From the NCBI RefSeq assembly GCF_014844075.1, contig NZ_CP062165.1, positions 3,410,001 through 3,474,000 of the forward strand: a stretch of 64,000 nt of DNA, read 5' to 3'. The position numbers and the translations under genes are program-made. Positions 52,899 to 62,724 of this stretch are shown here, piece after piece. The notes beneath the pieces are model-generated. The model had not been told where the DNA came from and ran no database searches. It saw only the letters and a list, made by a program, of their open reading frames with translations. Position 1 is the stretch's first letter; each line of letters starts with the position of its first letter. The stretch comes from Paenibacillus sp. JNUCC-31. GTDB lineage: Bacteria > Bacillota > Bacilli > Paenibacillales > Paenibacillaceae.

Positions 52899-53426
52899 AT
52901 GGCAATTGAAGTGGGCACCAAGTTAGAGGGCAAGGTGACAGGCATCACGCATTTTGGAGCATTTGTGGATCTGTCAGGAGGTGTCACGGGTCTCGTTCAC
53001 ATCTCGGAAATCGCCGACAATTATGTCAAAGATGTCAACGACCACCTGAAACTTAATGACCTCGTTACAGTAAAGGTCATCAACGTTGACAAGGATGGCA
53101 AGATTGGGCTTTCCATTAAGCAAGCTGTTGACAAACCGGTTGAGCAACAAACCCAGTCCAGACCCCCAAGAGCTCCTAGACCGGAACGCAGTGGAGGAGA
53201 TCGCGAACGATTCAGCGGTGGAGGCCCAAGTGGTGGCCAAGGCCGTGGCGGCGGTGGTGGTGGATTTAACCGTGACCGCGGAGGCCGTTCTTTCAAGCCC
53301 GCAGCAGGCAAACCTTCATTTGAGGATAAAATGTCACGCTTCCTGAAAGATAGCGAAGAGCGGATTTCTTCGTTGAAGAAGAACACAGAAGGCAAACGTG
53401 GTGGCCGTGGAGCCAAACGCGTGTAA
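52899..53426 (+). CDS. yabR: S1-domain RNA-binding protein YabR
   Basis: About 175 aa. An S1 domain (residues 3-75: IEVGTKLEGKVTGITHFGAFVDLSGGVTGLVHISEIADNYVKDVNDH) is followed by a Gly/Arg-rich linker (GGGPSGGQGRGGGGGG) and a conserved C-terminus KMSRFLKDSEERISSLKKNTEGKRGGRG. ATG 52899 gives MAIEVGTK, matching B. subtilis MSIEVGSK. It resembles GSP13 and polynucleotide phosphorylase S1 domains. It lies just upstream of spoIIE. Confidence 0.93.
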   Translation: MAIEVGTKLEGKVTGITHFGAFVDLSGGVTGLVHISEIADNYVKDVNDHLKLNDLVTVKVINVDKDGKIGLSIKQAVDKPVEQQTQSRPPRAPRPERSGGDRERFSGGGPSGGQGRGGGGGGFNRDRGGRSFKPAAGKPSFEDKMSRFLKDSEERISSLKKNTEGKRGGRGAKRV

Positions 53427-53455
53427 TCTGGTTCAACCTGATTTAAAATATAAGA

Positions 53456-53488
53456 AAAACCGTTAGCCTTGGGGCTGGCGGTTTTTTT
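53456..53488 (+). terminator. yabR terminator
   Basis: AAAACCGTTAGCC and GGCTGGCGGTTTT pair around TTGG, then TTTT. No tRNA gene is seen in the 53489-53925 gap, though B. subtilis has two there. Confidence 0.85.
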
Positions 53489-53802
53489 GCGTTTTCCTTA
53501 ACTTTTGCAGTTATCGTTTACATATAGACAATAGACCGAATTTATAGCCGTTTTTGTAAAGTGAGGTTCCGTATCCCCAGTTTTTCTGCACAGGAAAAAA
53601 GTACATAAGAACATTTGTCGTCTACTATTTTTTACCGACAGGTTTCCATGGCATTCCACAGGTATCCTGCTCAGATCGTGGCGATGACGAAGCGCTTCCG
53701 GTTCAAAATCAGACAAGTACCTTGTTGGCAGGGTGTGTGCCAAATGGATGAAACCATAATAAGGCCGGGGGTTTCGCACCACCGCGCCATGTCTGTTTCT
53801 TT

Positions 53803-53868
53803 TGTCGTAAAGTTTTTGGGGCCTGCCCACCAATTGTGACAAACTACGTCTTCTATTCTATCTATAAT
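53803..53868 (+). promoter_or_regulatory. Candidate Spo0A-controlled promoter of spoIIE
   Basis: TATAAT (53863-53868) lies 58 bases before the ATG. The best -35 (TTGTGA, 53834-53839) is 23 bases away, an over-long spacer like that of Spo0A-activated spoIIE and spoIIG. 0A-like sites TGTCGTA (53803-53809) and TGACAAA (53837-53843) each differ from TGNCGAA at one base. Confidence 0.45.
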
Positions 53869-53925
53869 CAGAACCATCGAGAACGAAACACGAAAAAACA
53901 TTTAATCGAATGGGGTGCCTTGAGG

Positions 53926-56433
53926 ATGATGGAAAAGTGGAATGTCATTCAATTTCCGGGAATGAAAGCTGGTAAAGGAGGTACAGAAGCTCGTGAGGAG
54001 CTGTCAGTACGTCTCAAACAGTGGGTTAGCTCCCGCAAGGCTGTCCAGATCGTTGCTGCCCGTAAATGGGTGTTGCTCCTCACCTTTATGGGATTCTTGC
54101 TCGGAAAAGCCATGATTCTGAATGAATTATCGCCCTTTGCGATCGCTTACTTTGCGGTCATTGCCTTTATGCGCAGGGATTATATTATTCCGGTAGGCGC
54201 CGCGTTGCTGGCCGGAAGCCTCTTTGCCCCTTTCCCGGTACCGCTCATCGTAGCATCGGAACTTGCCATTTTCTATCTGTTGTTCCGAGGACTGGAGTCT
54301 TATGACCGCGCTGAATTATCTTATGCGCCGACGATGGTGTTTACGACTACTTTTATGGTCAAGTTGTTCGCTGTTGTTATTGGGCCATCGTTCAGTTGGT
54401 ACGCCATGCTGATGCTCACGATGGACTCTATACTCAGTTTCGTGCTCACTCTGGTTTTCATACAGGCCATACCGATCTTCACCTATCGCAAAAAAAAGTT
54501 CAACCTCAAAAACGAGGAAATCCTCTGTTTGATCATATTACTGGCCTCTGTGATGACGGGGGCGGTGGGCTGGACCATTCAGTCTCTGTCGGTCGAGCAT
54601 ATGCTATCCCGATATCTTATTCTGATCTTCGCACTGGTGGGCGGAGCCCCCCTCGGAGCTTCGGTAGGGGTCATTACTGGCCTCATTCTGAGTTTGGCCG
54701 ATATGTCAGCGGTGTATCAGATGAGCCTGCTTGCTTTTGCAGGGATGCTTGCGGGTATGCTGAGAGAGGGAAAACGTGCGGCGGTGGCTCTGGGCATGCT
54801 GCTGGGTTCCTCTATTCTGTCCATTTACCTGGGTGGACCAGGAGACGTCATGAATTCTTTATGGGAGACATGTGCAGCCATTGTTCTGTTTATGTTAACA
54901 CCAAAGAGCATGATGACGGCCATCTCCAAATATGTTCCTGGTACACAGGATCACACGAAATCGCAGCATGAATATGCGAAGCGAATACGGGATGTCACCG
55001 CAGAACGGGTCACTCGCTTCTCGCAGGTATTCCGTCAGTTGTCACGAAGCTTCGATCAGATGTCCGGGGCGGGGGAGCCGGTACAGAACGAGGGCGGGAT
55101 GGAGCATTTCATGAATGCTGTAGCTGAAGGGACATGTTCGGGCTGCTTTAAACGGGCCCAGTGCTGGGATGCGAAGTTTATTCAGACCTATAAATATATG
55201 ACGGATGTGATGAGTTCCATTGAAACCAACCCGGAGATGTCAGGCAAGCAGATTCCGGTGGAATGGAACAGGGTATGTGCGAAACCGGAGGAAGTACTTG
55301 AAGTGATGCGCGCCCAGTATGGTCTGCATCAACATAACATGCAATGGAAACGTCAAATTATAGATAGTCGTCAGCTGGTTGCAGAGCAATTATCAGGGGT
55401 ATCCCAGGTGATGGAGGACCTGGCGAAAGAAATTCAACGGGAAAGTGAGGAGATGGTGCAACAGGAGGAACAGATTCGAGATGCGCTTGAATCGTTAGGT
55501 CTGTCTATACACTCTATTGAAATCATTAATCTGGAAGCGGGGAATGTGGAAATCGAGATTGTTCATGCCTATACACGCGGATTTGACGAGTGCCGAAAAA
55601 TGATCGCTCCGCTGATCTCGGATGTACTGGACGAGCATATTGCCGTCTTGAGTGAGACGATGCTCGACCCTCGCCAAGGGCTGGCGACAGTCACATTTGG
55701 CTCTGCCAAAACATTTGAGATCACAACGGGTGTTGCTGCTGCCGCCAAAGGGGGAGATGTGATGTCCGGAGACAGTTTCAGCACAGTTGAACTGGGCAAC
55801 GGCACATTTGCGGTTGCACTCAGCGATGGCATGGGCAATGGGGAACGGGCACGTATGGAGAGCAGTGCTGCACTGAATATACTGGAGCAGTTGTTACAGT
55901 CAGGCATGGATGAGAAGCTGGCAATCAAATCGGTGAATTCCGTTCTGATGCTGCGTTCTCCTGAAGAGATGTATGCGACGGTAGATATGGCACTGATTGA
56001 TGAATATACAGCGGAGACCACATTTATGAAAATTGGCTCGACTCCTAGTTTTATTAAACGGGGGCAGGAGGTTATCCAGGTTTCGGCCAGTAATCTGCCG
56101 ATTGGGATTATTAAGGACATTGAAGTGGATCTGGTAACCGTACAGCTTCAGCCAGGGGATATTTTGATTATGATGACGGATGGGATCTATGATGCGCCGG
56201 GGTATGCCGTCAATAAAGAATTATGGATCAAGCGTCTCATCCAGGAAATTGATAGCGAGGATCCTCAGGAGGTAGCGGACTGTTTGCTTGAAAGTGTTAT
56301 TCGATATCAGCAGCACGAGATCTATGATGATATGACCGTAGTTGTAGGCAAAATAGAGCATTTTCGCCCTGAATGGGCCACACTGCGGGTGCCTGGCATC
56401 AACCGGATGGAGCGTCCGCGTACTGTCAGTTAA
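53926..56433 (+). CDS. spoIIE: Stage II sporulation protein E (SpoIIE)
   Basis: About 835 aa. About ten membrane helices (residues 45-300), a central FtsZ-interacting region, and a C-terminal PP2C phosphatase. The phosphatase has GGDVMSGDSFSTVELGNGTFAVALSDGMGNGERAR near residue 610 and MMTDGIYDAPG, the metal-binding Asp residues. It dephosphorylates SpoIIAA to free sigma-F and helps place the polar septum. ATG 53926 follows GGGGTG by 8 bases; the frame stays open upstream, but the predicted promoter lies inside that stretch. Confidence 0.96.
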   Translation: MMEKWNVIQFPGMKAGKGGTEAREELSVRLKQWVSSRKAVQIVAARKWVLLLTFMGFLLGKAMILNELSPFAIAYFAVIAFMRRDYIIPVGAALLAGSLFAPFPVPLIVASELAIFYLLFRGLESYDRAELSYAPTMVFTTTFMVKLFAVVIGPSFSWYAMLMLTMDSILSFVLTLVFIQAIPIFTYRKKKFNLKNEEILCLIILLASVMTGAVGWTIQSLSVEHMLSRYLILIFALVGGAPLGASVGVITGLILSLADMSAVYQMSLLAFAGMLAGMLREGKRAAVALGMLLGSSILSIYLGGPGDVMNSLWETCAAIVLFMLTPKSMMTAISKYVPGTQDHTKSQHEYAKRIRDVTAERVTRFSQVFRQLSRSFDQMSGAGEPVQNEGGMEHFMNAVAEGTCSGCFKRAQCWDAKFIQTYKYMTDVMSSIETNPEMSGKQIPVEWNRVCAKPEEVLEVMRAQYGLHQHNMQWKRQIIDSRQLVAEQLSGVSQVMEDLAKEIQRESEEMVQQEEQIRDALESLGLSIHSIEIINLEAGNVEIEIVHAYTRGFDECRKMIAPLISDVLDEHIAVLSETMLDPRQGLATVTFGSAKTFEITTGVAAAAKGGDVMSGDSFSTVELGNGTFAVALSDGMGNGERARMESSAALNILEQLLQSGMDEKLAIKSVNSVLMLRSPEEMYATVDMALIDEYTAETTFMKIGSTPSFIKRGQEVIQVSASNLPIGIIKDIEVDLVTVQLQPGDILIMMTDGIYDAPGYAVNKELWIKRLIQEIDSEDPQEVADCLLESVIRYQQHEIYDDMTVVVGKIEHFRPEWATLRVPGINRMERPRTVS

Positions 56434-56518
56434 TCACATATTCCTCGGTTTGAAGTCTCTTCATTCTGGCAATGCTAGTCATAGAGTTGGAGAGTAACCC
56501 AAAACGGAGGGATATCGG

Positions 56519-57271
56519 ATGAAACAAATTTTGTTAATCACTGACGGTTGTTCCAATGTAGGCACAAGTCCGGTTCTGGCTGCGGCGGAAGCACGTGAAG
56601 AGGGCATTACAGTCAATGTGGTTGGTGTCATCGATTATGGAACCATTGGTGAGTTGGGGAGTCGGGAGATTGAGGATATTGCCAAGGCTGGAGGCGGCAT
56701 TAGTCAGATCGTAGGCACAAGACAACTTGCACATACGATGCAGATGATGACAAGAAAAACGGTGGTTCAGACCATTCAGCAGGCGGTTAATAGAGAGTTA
56801 ACACAAATACTGGGAGAACACGAGCCCAAAACGGTAACCGATCTTGAACCAGCCAAACGTGCGCAGGTGGTTGAAGTGATGGAGGATATGGCGGAGACAA
56901 CACCGCTGCAAGTCATTCTTCTCATTGACGTAAGTGCCAGTATGAAGCCAAAGCTTGCTGCCGTGGAAGAAGGAATTCGGGATTTAATGCTTAGTTTGCA
57001 GTCACGTATGGGTCAGAGCCATCTTTCCGTATTTCATTTTCCTGGACGACATAGCGGAGAAGAAGCCGTCATGGACATCGACTGGACAGCCGATCCGAGC
57101 CGTGTACGTTCTCTGTTTGGGCGTTTGCAGATGAAGGGAGCAACCCCGACAGGTCCTGCGATTCAAAGGGTGATTGATTTTTACCGTTATGGTACACTGG
57201 AGGAACAGCAGGAAATAGAAGGGAACTATCGCATTGAAAGAGAAGGGATGCTCGGTGACAACGTTGTCTGA
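56519..57271 (+). CDS. yabS: YabS, von Willebrand A-type protein
   Basis: At 250 aa it begins MKQILLITDGCSNVGTSPVLAAAEAREEG and has a central VWA segment with the MIDAS motif in LLIDVSASMKPKL (DxSxS), then GATPTGPAIQRV (the MIDAS Thr). A regulatory link to YabT and SpoIIE is suggested by position only. ACGGAGGGAT precedes the ATG. Its 3' end overlaps yabT by 17 bases. Confidence 0.92.
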   Translation: MKQILLITDGCSNVGTSPVLAAAEAREEGITVNVVGVIDYGTIGELGSREIEDIAKAGGGISQIVGTRQLAHTMQMMTRKTVVQTIQQAVNRELTQILGEHEPKTVTDLEPAKRAQVVEVMEDMAETTPLQVILLIDVSASMKPKLAAVEEGIRDLMLSLQSRMGQSHLSVFHFPGRHSGEEAVMDIDWTADPSRVRSLFGRLQMKGATPTGPAIQRVIDFYRYGTLEEQQEIEGNYRIEREGMLGDNVV

Positions 57272-58202
57272 CGCCTCTTTCCCGCCAGGAACAGTCATAA
57301 CAGGGAAATGGAATCGCAGCCGTTATACGATTCGGAAGCTTTTGGGCAAAGGAGCCAACGGCATCGTTTTTCTTGTCCAGCGGGGTGAGAATGGCAAACA
57401 TTATGCACTTAAAATGGGATTTGATCCTGTAGATCTGCAATCGGAAATTAATGTGCTCAAATCTTTTCAATTGCAACGTAATCATGAGGCTCTTCGGCAG
57501 AGCGGCATTCCTTCCTACTTAAAAGATGTGGATGACTATGCCGTTCGTGGCCGTGATATTCCCTTTTATGTGATGCGTTACGTTCGGGGTGAATCTTTGC
57601 ACCACTTCATTCGGCGCCAAGGGACAGACTGGACACTATTGGTTGGACTTAGGCTATTGCAAAAGCTGGCCCAATTGCATCAAGCTGGATGGGTATTTGG
57701 CGATCTCAAACCTCAGAATGTACTGGTGTCCGATTATGGGCAGGTAGAGCTGATCGATTATGGCGGGGTTACTTCTATTGGTCGTAGCGTCAAGCAGTTC
57801 ACCGAGTGGTATGACCGGGGATTCTGGAATGCAGGCAGCCGCACAGCAGATGGCACCTATGATGTATTTGCTTTTGCGTTGTTATTCATTCATGTGTTGG
57901 AAGCCGACGCCCTCAAAGCGCTGGCCGCAGAAGGATTGCCACAACTGCGGAGTGTGAACCAGCTCGTAGCTCTGGTGGAACGTAGTGAACGGCTCGCCCC
58001 TTTTCGAAATTGGACAATCCAGGCGTTGCGAGGTCAGTTTCAGGACGCCGGACACGCGGCTAAAGTCTGGAAAGAGATGATGGTACGCCCTTCTCCTCTT
58101 CGTCGTCGTTCCCAAAGTACAACTCCGCGTTGGCTCAAAAATGCATTTGCTGTATCCGTTATATTACTTATTGGGGTACTCATCTATGCACTGCGATTCT
58201 GA
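57255..58202 (+). CDS. yabT: YabT, membrane-anchored Ser/Thr kinase
   Basis: About 315 aa from GTG 57255 (AAGGGA 6 bases upstream). A Hanks-type fold: GKGANGIVFLV (P-loop near residue 29), HYALKMG (Lys), GDLKPQNVL near residue 148 and LIDYGGVTSIG near 168. The usual HRD is GDLKPQN and DFG is DYG. The C-terminus has a basic linker and one membrane helix. In B. subtilis YabT is a forespore kinase that is activated by DNA and phosphorylates RecA and AbrB. Confidence 0.9.
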   Translation: MTTLSDASFPPGTVITGKWNRSRYTIRKLLGKGANGIVFLVQRGENGKHYALKMGFDPVDLQSEINVLKSFQLQRNHEALRQSGIPSYLKDVDDYAVRGRDIPFYVMRYVRGESLHHFIRRQGTDWTLLVGLRLLQKLAQLHQAGWVFGDLKPQNVLVSDYGQVELIDYGGVTSIGRSVKQFTEWYDRGFWNAGSRTADGTYDVFAFALLFIHVLEADALKALAAEGLPQLRSVNQLVALVERSERLAPFRNWTIQALRGQFQDAGHAAKVWKEMMVRPSPLRRRSQSTTPRWLKNAFAVSVILLIGVLIYALRF

Positions 58203-58246
58203 CCATTTAGCGTGCATATACATAACGTAAGGAATGAGGAACAGGT

Positions 58247-59686
58247 ATGGAGGCTTTACGCTGGAACAAGCTGGTGAATAACGTGCTGAATGCAGCGGAA
58301 GAGCATCAGTTATGGGTTCCCGGGGATCGGATTGTCGTCGCAGTATCGGGCGGACCGGACTCGGTAGCTTTTTTGCATATCATGCATGAGATCAGTACCA
58401 GACATGTTCCGCTGGAATTAATATGCGCCCATGTACATCATGGCTTTCGGAGTGAATCCGATCATGAGGCCGAGATGATGAAGGAGCTTGCTTGCCAGCT
58501 CGGCATTGCATTTGAATGGGTGAAGGCCGATGTGCCTACTTATATGAAGCTTACCGGTCAAGGCCCGCAGGAGGCCGCGCGCAACAAACGATATGAGTTT
58601 TTGCATGAAGTAGCTGCCCGATACAATGCGGCGAGCATTGCGCTTGCCCATCATGCAGACGACCAGGCAGAGACAGTTATGCTCCATTTACTGCGTGGAA
58701 GTGGCCTAACCGGACTCGCGGGAATGAAGTTTAAACGGCGAGAAAAAAATGTGGAACTTATTCGTCCATGCCTTCGTATAAACAAGACAGACCTTGTAGA
58801 AGCTTGTAATACCCAGGGTTTTCTGTACTTTAATGATGAAAGCAATTCCCAGCGTAAATATCGTCGCAATGCCATTCGCTTGGATGTGCTTCCTTTTTTG
58901 GGGCAATATAATGGACAGCTCACGCCGTCTTTGAATCGACTTGCCGAAATTGTGGGCGATGAAGACGATTTCATCGAACAAGGTGCATATGACGCATACA
59001 GGTGTCTAGTGCAGGCGAACGGCGGAAGGCAAACCTTTGAGGTGCCTTCCTTTTTGAAGTTACATGTCGCTTTACAACGAAGGTTGATTAAACTAATATT
59101 GAATTATCTGCCTTTGGACAGTGATTTTGTCGACTTTACCCGTATTGAGACCATTCGCCGCAAGGTAATTCAGCCTGACACGACGACCTGGAGCCTGGAT
59201 ATAGGACAGACACTCGCCTGCACCCGGGAGTACGATCTGATTTCTTTCGGCATACGGACTGACGTACAGGATCAATCTTACGAATATCGTCTTGCTCAAT
59301 GGAGCGGATCTTATGAGCTTTCTCTCACGGAAATCGACCGACATGTTCGGCTTGTTCCGATGAGTCCCGAGGACTATCATGTACCGGAATCGGCGGATCA
59401 AGCCGCATTTGATGCGGATCAACTGCTTATGCCGCTGATTGTGCGTTCACGGTTACCTGGAGATACCATGAAAGTGATGGGATTAAACGGAAGCAAAAAG
59501 GTGAAAAATATTTTCATCGATGAGAAAATCCCCCCTTCTGTCCGTTCACGGGTTCCCGTGGTATGTGATGGAGCAGGCAATATCATCTGGTTACCGGGCG
59601 TTCGCCGGTCCAGTGTAGCTCCTGTCAAGGAGGATACTTCCGCAATCCTGTACATGACTGTAGGCGATTCAGCGATTCAGGGGTAG
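58247..59686 (+). CDS. tilS: tRNA(Ile) lysidine synthetase TilS
   Basis: At 479 aa. PP-loop ATPase motif VAVSGGPDSVAFLHIMHE near residue 30; then CAHVHHGFRSESDHEAEMMKELA, ALAHHADDQAETVMLHLLRGSGLTGLAGM and IRPCLRI. It converts C34 of tRNA-Ile to lysidine so that AUA is read. The TilS substrate-binding C-terminal domain follows. AGGAATGAGGAACAGGT precedes the ATG. It heads the tilS-hpt-ftsH group. Confidence 0.96.
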   Translation: MEALRWNKLVNNVLNAAEEHQLWVPGDRIVVAVSGGPDSVAFLHIMHEISTRHVPLELICAHVHHGFRSESDHEAEMMKELACQLGIAFEWVKADVPTYMKLTGQGPQEAARNKRYEFLHEVAARYNAASIALAHHADDQAETVMLHLLRGSGLTGLAGMKFKRREKNVELIRPCLRINKTDLVEACNTQGFLYFNDESNSQRKYRRNAIRLDVLPFLGQYNGQLTPSLNRLAEIVGDEDDFIEQGAYDAYRCLVQANGGRQTFEVPSFLKLHVALQRRLIKLILNYLPLDSDFVDFTRIETIRRKVIQPDTTTWSLDIGQTLACTREYDLISFGIRTDVQDQSYEYRLAQWSGSYELSLTEIDRHVRLVPMSPEDYHVPESADQAAFDADQLLMPLIVRSRLPGDTMKVMGLNGSKKVKNIFIDEKIPPSVRSRVPVVCDGAGNIIWLPGVRRSSVAPVKEDTSAILYMTVGDSAIQG

Positions 59687-59738
59687 TGGTTATGGTTCAG
59701 GTAAGGCTTTCATAGTATAACTTAGGAGGTTCGCACAG

Positions 59739-60278
59739 TTGCAGAACGACATTCAGGAAGTATTGATCAGTGAAGAAGAGATTCAGAGTAAAGTCAAGGA
59801 ATTAGGCGCAACACTAAGTGCCGAATATGCAAATCGCAATCCTTTGGTCATTTGTGTGCTCAAGGGTGCGTTTATATTTATGGCTGATTTGGTTAAGAAC
59901 ATTACGGTGCATGTTGAGATGGACTTCATGGCAGTATCCAGTTACGGTGCTTCCACCAAATCATCTGGCGTTGTCAAAATCATTAAGGATTTGGATGTAC
60001 CCGTTGAAGGACGCGAAGTTCTGATCGTAGAAGACATTATCGATAGTGGGCTTACACTCAGCTATCTGATTGAACTCTTGGAAAATCGCGGCGCCGAATC
60101 TGTTCGTGTTGTCACGCTGTTTGACAAACCTTCAGGTCGCAAAGTGGAACTTGAAGCTCATTACACAGGCTTTGACATTCCAGATGCATTCATCGTTGGA
60201 TATGGTCTGGATTATGCCGAGAAGTACCGGAACCTCCCTTACATCGGGATATTGAAACCGGAAATTTACAGTAACTAG
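59739..60278 (+). CDS. hpt: Hypoxanthine-guanine phosphoribosyltransferase
   Basis: At 179 aa: [19 protein letters not shown], the flexible loop near residue 65 ([12 protein letters not shown]), and the PRPP motif [17 protein letters not shown] near residue 92. It salvages hypoxanthine and guanine. TTG start after TAGGAGG. It follows tilS and precedes ftsH, as in B. subtilis. Confidence 0.96.
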   Translation: MQNDIQEVLISEEEIQSKVKELGATLSAEYANRNPLVICVLKGAFIFMADLVKNITVHVEMDFMAVSSYGASTKSSGVVKIIKDLDVPVEGREVLIVEDIIDSGLTLSYLIELLENRGAESVRVVTLFDKPSGRKVELEAHYTGFDIPDAFIVGYGLDYAEKYRNLPYIGILKPEIYSN

Positions 60279-60320
60279 TGTTTAAGCTAGTCCCAAGCCC
60301 TGATCTGTTGGTGGCTTCTG

Positions 60321-60350
60321 TTGAGAAGCCATGTCGGGCTATGTTAAAAT
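60321..60350 (+). promoter_or_regulatory. Possible ftsH promoter
   Basis: TTGAGA (60321-60326), an 18-base spacer, then TAAAAT (60345-60350). The -35 lies within a short hairpin GGCTTCT/AGAAGCC (60313-60330) that may act as a partial terminator after hpt. Confidence 0.5.
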
Positions 60351-60379
60351 AATTAAAGTGTCTCGAGAGGAGGTAGGGG

Positions 60380-62425
60380 ATGAATCGGTTCATCCGGAAT
60401 TCTGGTTTTTATTTGATTCTTTTTTTAGTTGTGGTGGGGATAGTCCAGTTCGTCAGCAATGGCGGCGAAGCCACCGATAATCCTAGATATGATCAGTTAC
60501 GCGCGCAAATCAAGGCCAACAACGTCTCTGAATTGACAGTTCAATTCAACGGTCAGACGTACCTCGTGACCGGACAATATAGGGAGACGCCTGACGGAGC
60601 CAAATCAGAAAATTTCTCAACGTATATTCCTCCTACGGATGAGGCGATTAGTGAGCTTGTAGCTGCAAGCGAAACGAACAAATTCCAATATCATCAGGAA
60701 CCAATGAAAGGTGACAGCATCTGGTTGACGTTGCTGACTTCCTTTATTCCTTTGATCATTATGTTCCTGCTGTTCTTCTTCCTGTTTAATCAGGCTCAAG
60801 GCGGCGGCGGTAAAGTAATGAACTTTGGTAAAAGCCGTGCCCGTCTTTATAACGAAGAGAAGAAGCGGGTTACGTTTGAAGACGTTGCGGGTGCTGACGA
60901 AGAGAAACAGGAGCTTGTTGAAGTCGTGGACTTCCTCAAGGACCCTCGCAAGTTCGCAGCAGTAGGCGCACGTATTCCGAAGGGCGTATTGCTTGTCGGT
61001 CCTCCGGGTACCGGTAAAACATTGCTCGCTCGTGCCGTTGCCGGTGAAGCGGGTGTACCCTTCTTCAGCATCTCCGGTTCCGACTTTGTTGAAATGTTTG
61101 TCGGTGTCGGTGCATCTCGTGTACGTGATTTGTTTGAAAATGCGAAGAAAAATGCCCCATGTATCATCTTTATCGATGAGATTGATGCTGTAGGACGTCA
61201 GCGTGGTGCTGGCCTTGGCGGTGGTCACGACGAACGTGAACAAACGCTTAACCAGTTGCTCGTTGAAATGGACGGATTCGGTGCCAATGAAGGTATTATC
61301 ATCGTTGCAGCAACGAACCGTGCTGATATTCTGGACCCTGCCTTGCTGCGTCCAGGACGTTTTGACCGTCAAATTACGGTTGATCGCCCTGACGTAAGAG
61401 GTCGTGAAGCAGTTCTGAAAGTACACTCTCGCAATAAACCACTCACTAAAGATGTGAAGCTGGACATTATCGCGAAGCGTACAACCGGGTTCTCTGGTGC
61501 AGATCTGGAAAATCTCCTGAATGAAGCGGCATTGCTTGCGGCGCGCCGTAACAGAAGAGATATCTCCATGAAAGAGGTAGACGAAGCGATTGATCGTGTC
61601 ATTGTAGGTACGGAGAAGAAAAGCCGTGTCATCAGTGATCGCGAGAAACGTATTGTCGCTTATCACGAAGCAGGTCATACCATTGTAGGTTACTTCCTGG
61701 AACATGCCGATATGGTACATAAAGTTACTATTATTCCGCGTGGACGCGCGGGTGGATATGTAATCATGTTACCAAAAGAAGATCGTATGCTTGTGACCAA
61801 GCAAGAGTTGCTGGACAAAATTACTGGACTCCTTGGCGGCCGTGTTTCCGAAGAACTGTTTATCGGTGAAATCGGTACGGGTGCATACAGTGACTTCCAA
61901 CAAGCGACGGGGATTGTCCGTAGCATGGTTATGGAATACGGTATGAGTGAGAAATTGGGACCTATGCAGTTTGGTAGTTCGCAGGGACAGGTATTCTTGG
62001 GTCGTGATATCGGTCACGAACAGAATTACTCGGATTCCATTGCTTACGAGATCGATCAGGAAATGCAACGCTTCATTAACGAATGTTATGAGAAGTGTAA
62101 AGACTTGCTTGTTAAACATTCGAAAGAAGTGCATCTGATCGCTCAAACGTTGCTGGAAGTGGAGACATTGGAAATGGATCAGATCAAGCAATTGATCGAG
62201 ACAGGTTCCCTGACTCCAAAAGAAGAGAACAGCAACGATGGTGAAGGTACGCCTAGCGAAGGCGGAGAAGCGATCATTGACAACATCGGTGATGTACGCG
62301 TCCGTATCCAAGGTAAAGAGGAAACGCCTGAGCCACCAGCTGGAGATATTCCTAACGAAGCTCCGAATCTGGACAAAGGAAACAGCAATGGCCCGGATGA
62401 TGGTGGAACGAAGCCAACCTCTTAA
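60380..62425 (+). CDS. ftsH: ATP-dependent zinc metalloprotease FtsH
   Basis: At 681 aa. Two membrane helices (residues 8-26 and 117-138), AAA module with Walker [15 protein letters not shown] near residue 208 and the SRH arginine finger region, then the zinc site HEAGH near residue 429. The family's C-terminal tail is acidic and Pro/Gly-rich ([18 protein letters not shown]). It degrades unstable or damaged membrane and regulatory proteins. AGGAGGTAGGGG precedes the ATG. Confidence 0.98.
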   Translation: MNRFIRNSGFYLILFLVVVGIVQFVSNGGEATDNPRYDQLRAQIKANNVSELTVQFNGQTYLVTGQYRETPDGAKSENFSTYIPPTDEAISELVAASETNKFQYHQEPMKGDSIWLTLLTSFIPLIIMFLLFFFLFNQAQGGGGKVMNFGKSRARLYNEEKKRVTFEDVAGADEEKQELVEVVDFLKDPRKFAAVGARIPKGVLLVGPPGTGKTLLARAVAGEAGVPFFSISGSDFVEMFVGVGASRVRDLFENAKKNAPCIIFIDEIDAVGRQRGAGLGGGHDEREQTLNQLLVEMDGFGANEGIIIVAATNRADILDPALLRPGRFDRQITVDRPDVRGREAVLKVHSRNKPLTKDVKLDIIAKRTTGFSGADLENLLNEAALLAARRNRRDISMKEVDEAIDRVIVGTEKKSRVISDREKRIVAYHEAGHTIVGYFLEHADMVHKVTIIPRGRAGGYVIMLPKEDRMLVTKQELLDKITGLLGGRVSEELFIGEIGTGAYSDFQQATGIVRSMVMEYGMSEKLGPMQFGSSQGQVFLGRDIGHEQNYSDSIAYEIDQEMQRFINECYEKCKDLLVKHSKEVHLIAQTLLEVETLEMDQIKQLIETGSLTPKEENSNDGEGTPSEGGEAIIDNIGDVRVRIQGKEETPEPPAGDIPNEAPNLDKGNSNGPDDGGTKPTS

Positions 62426-62461
62426 GTTATAAAACGATTTGGCTAAGCAATGCAGATCTTG

Positions 62462-62490
62462 AAGAGAGCCCAAGGGCTCTCTTTTTTTTA
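62462..62490 (+). terminator. ftsH terminator
   Basis: AAGAGAGCCC, loop AA, GGGCTCTCTT, then TTTTTTATG. Confidence 0.88.
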
Positions 62491-62591
62491 TGAATTAATT
62501 CAAATTATATAGATACAGATATCCGGGAGCTTTGGGGCGAACCGCGTAGGAAATGGGCGGTTATGCTGATATTATGGGGTGTTTTCATTTA

Positions 62592-62620
62592 TTGACAGAG
62601 TCGTGAACGTTGTGTACATT
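62592..62620 (+). promoter_or_regulatory. nadA promoter
   Basis: TTGACA (62592-62597), a 17-base spacer, then TACATT (62615-62620). No NadR-type operator was identified with confidence. Confidence 0.7.
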
Positions 62621-62724
62621 AGGTGTTAAACCGCTTGTGATTCGTTTCTCAAGCGAAAATAACGACTTAGGTTAGCCATATGAAACAGCGCATAGCGCTG
62701 TCCCGATAAAGGAGAGGATCGCAG

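Noticed and set aside
53615..53839. 74-codon frame before spoIIE and possible tRNA-like GGTTCAAA
   Set aside because: No acceptor stem or cloverleaf forms around GGTTCAAA, and the frame lacks a Shine-Dalgarno.
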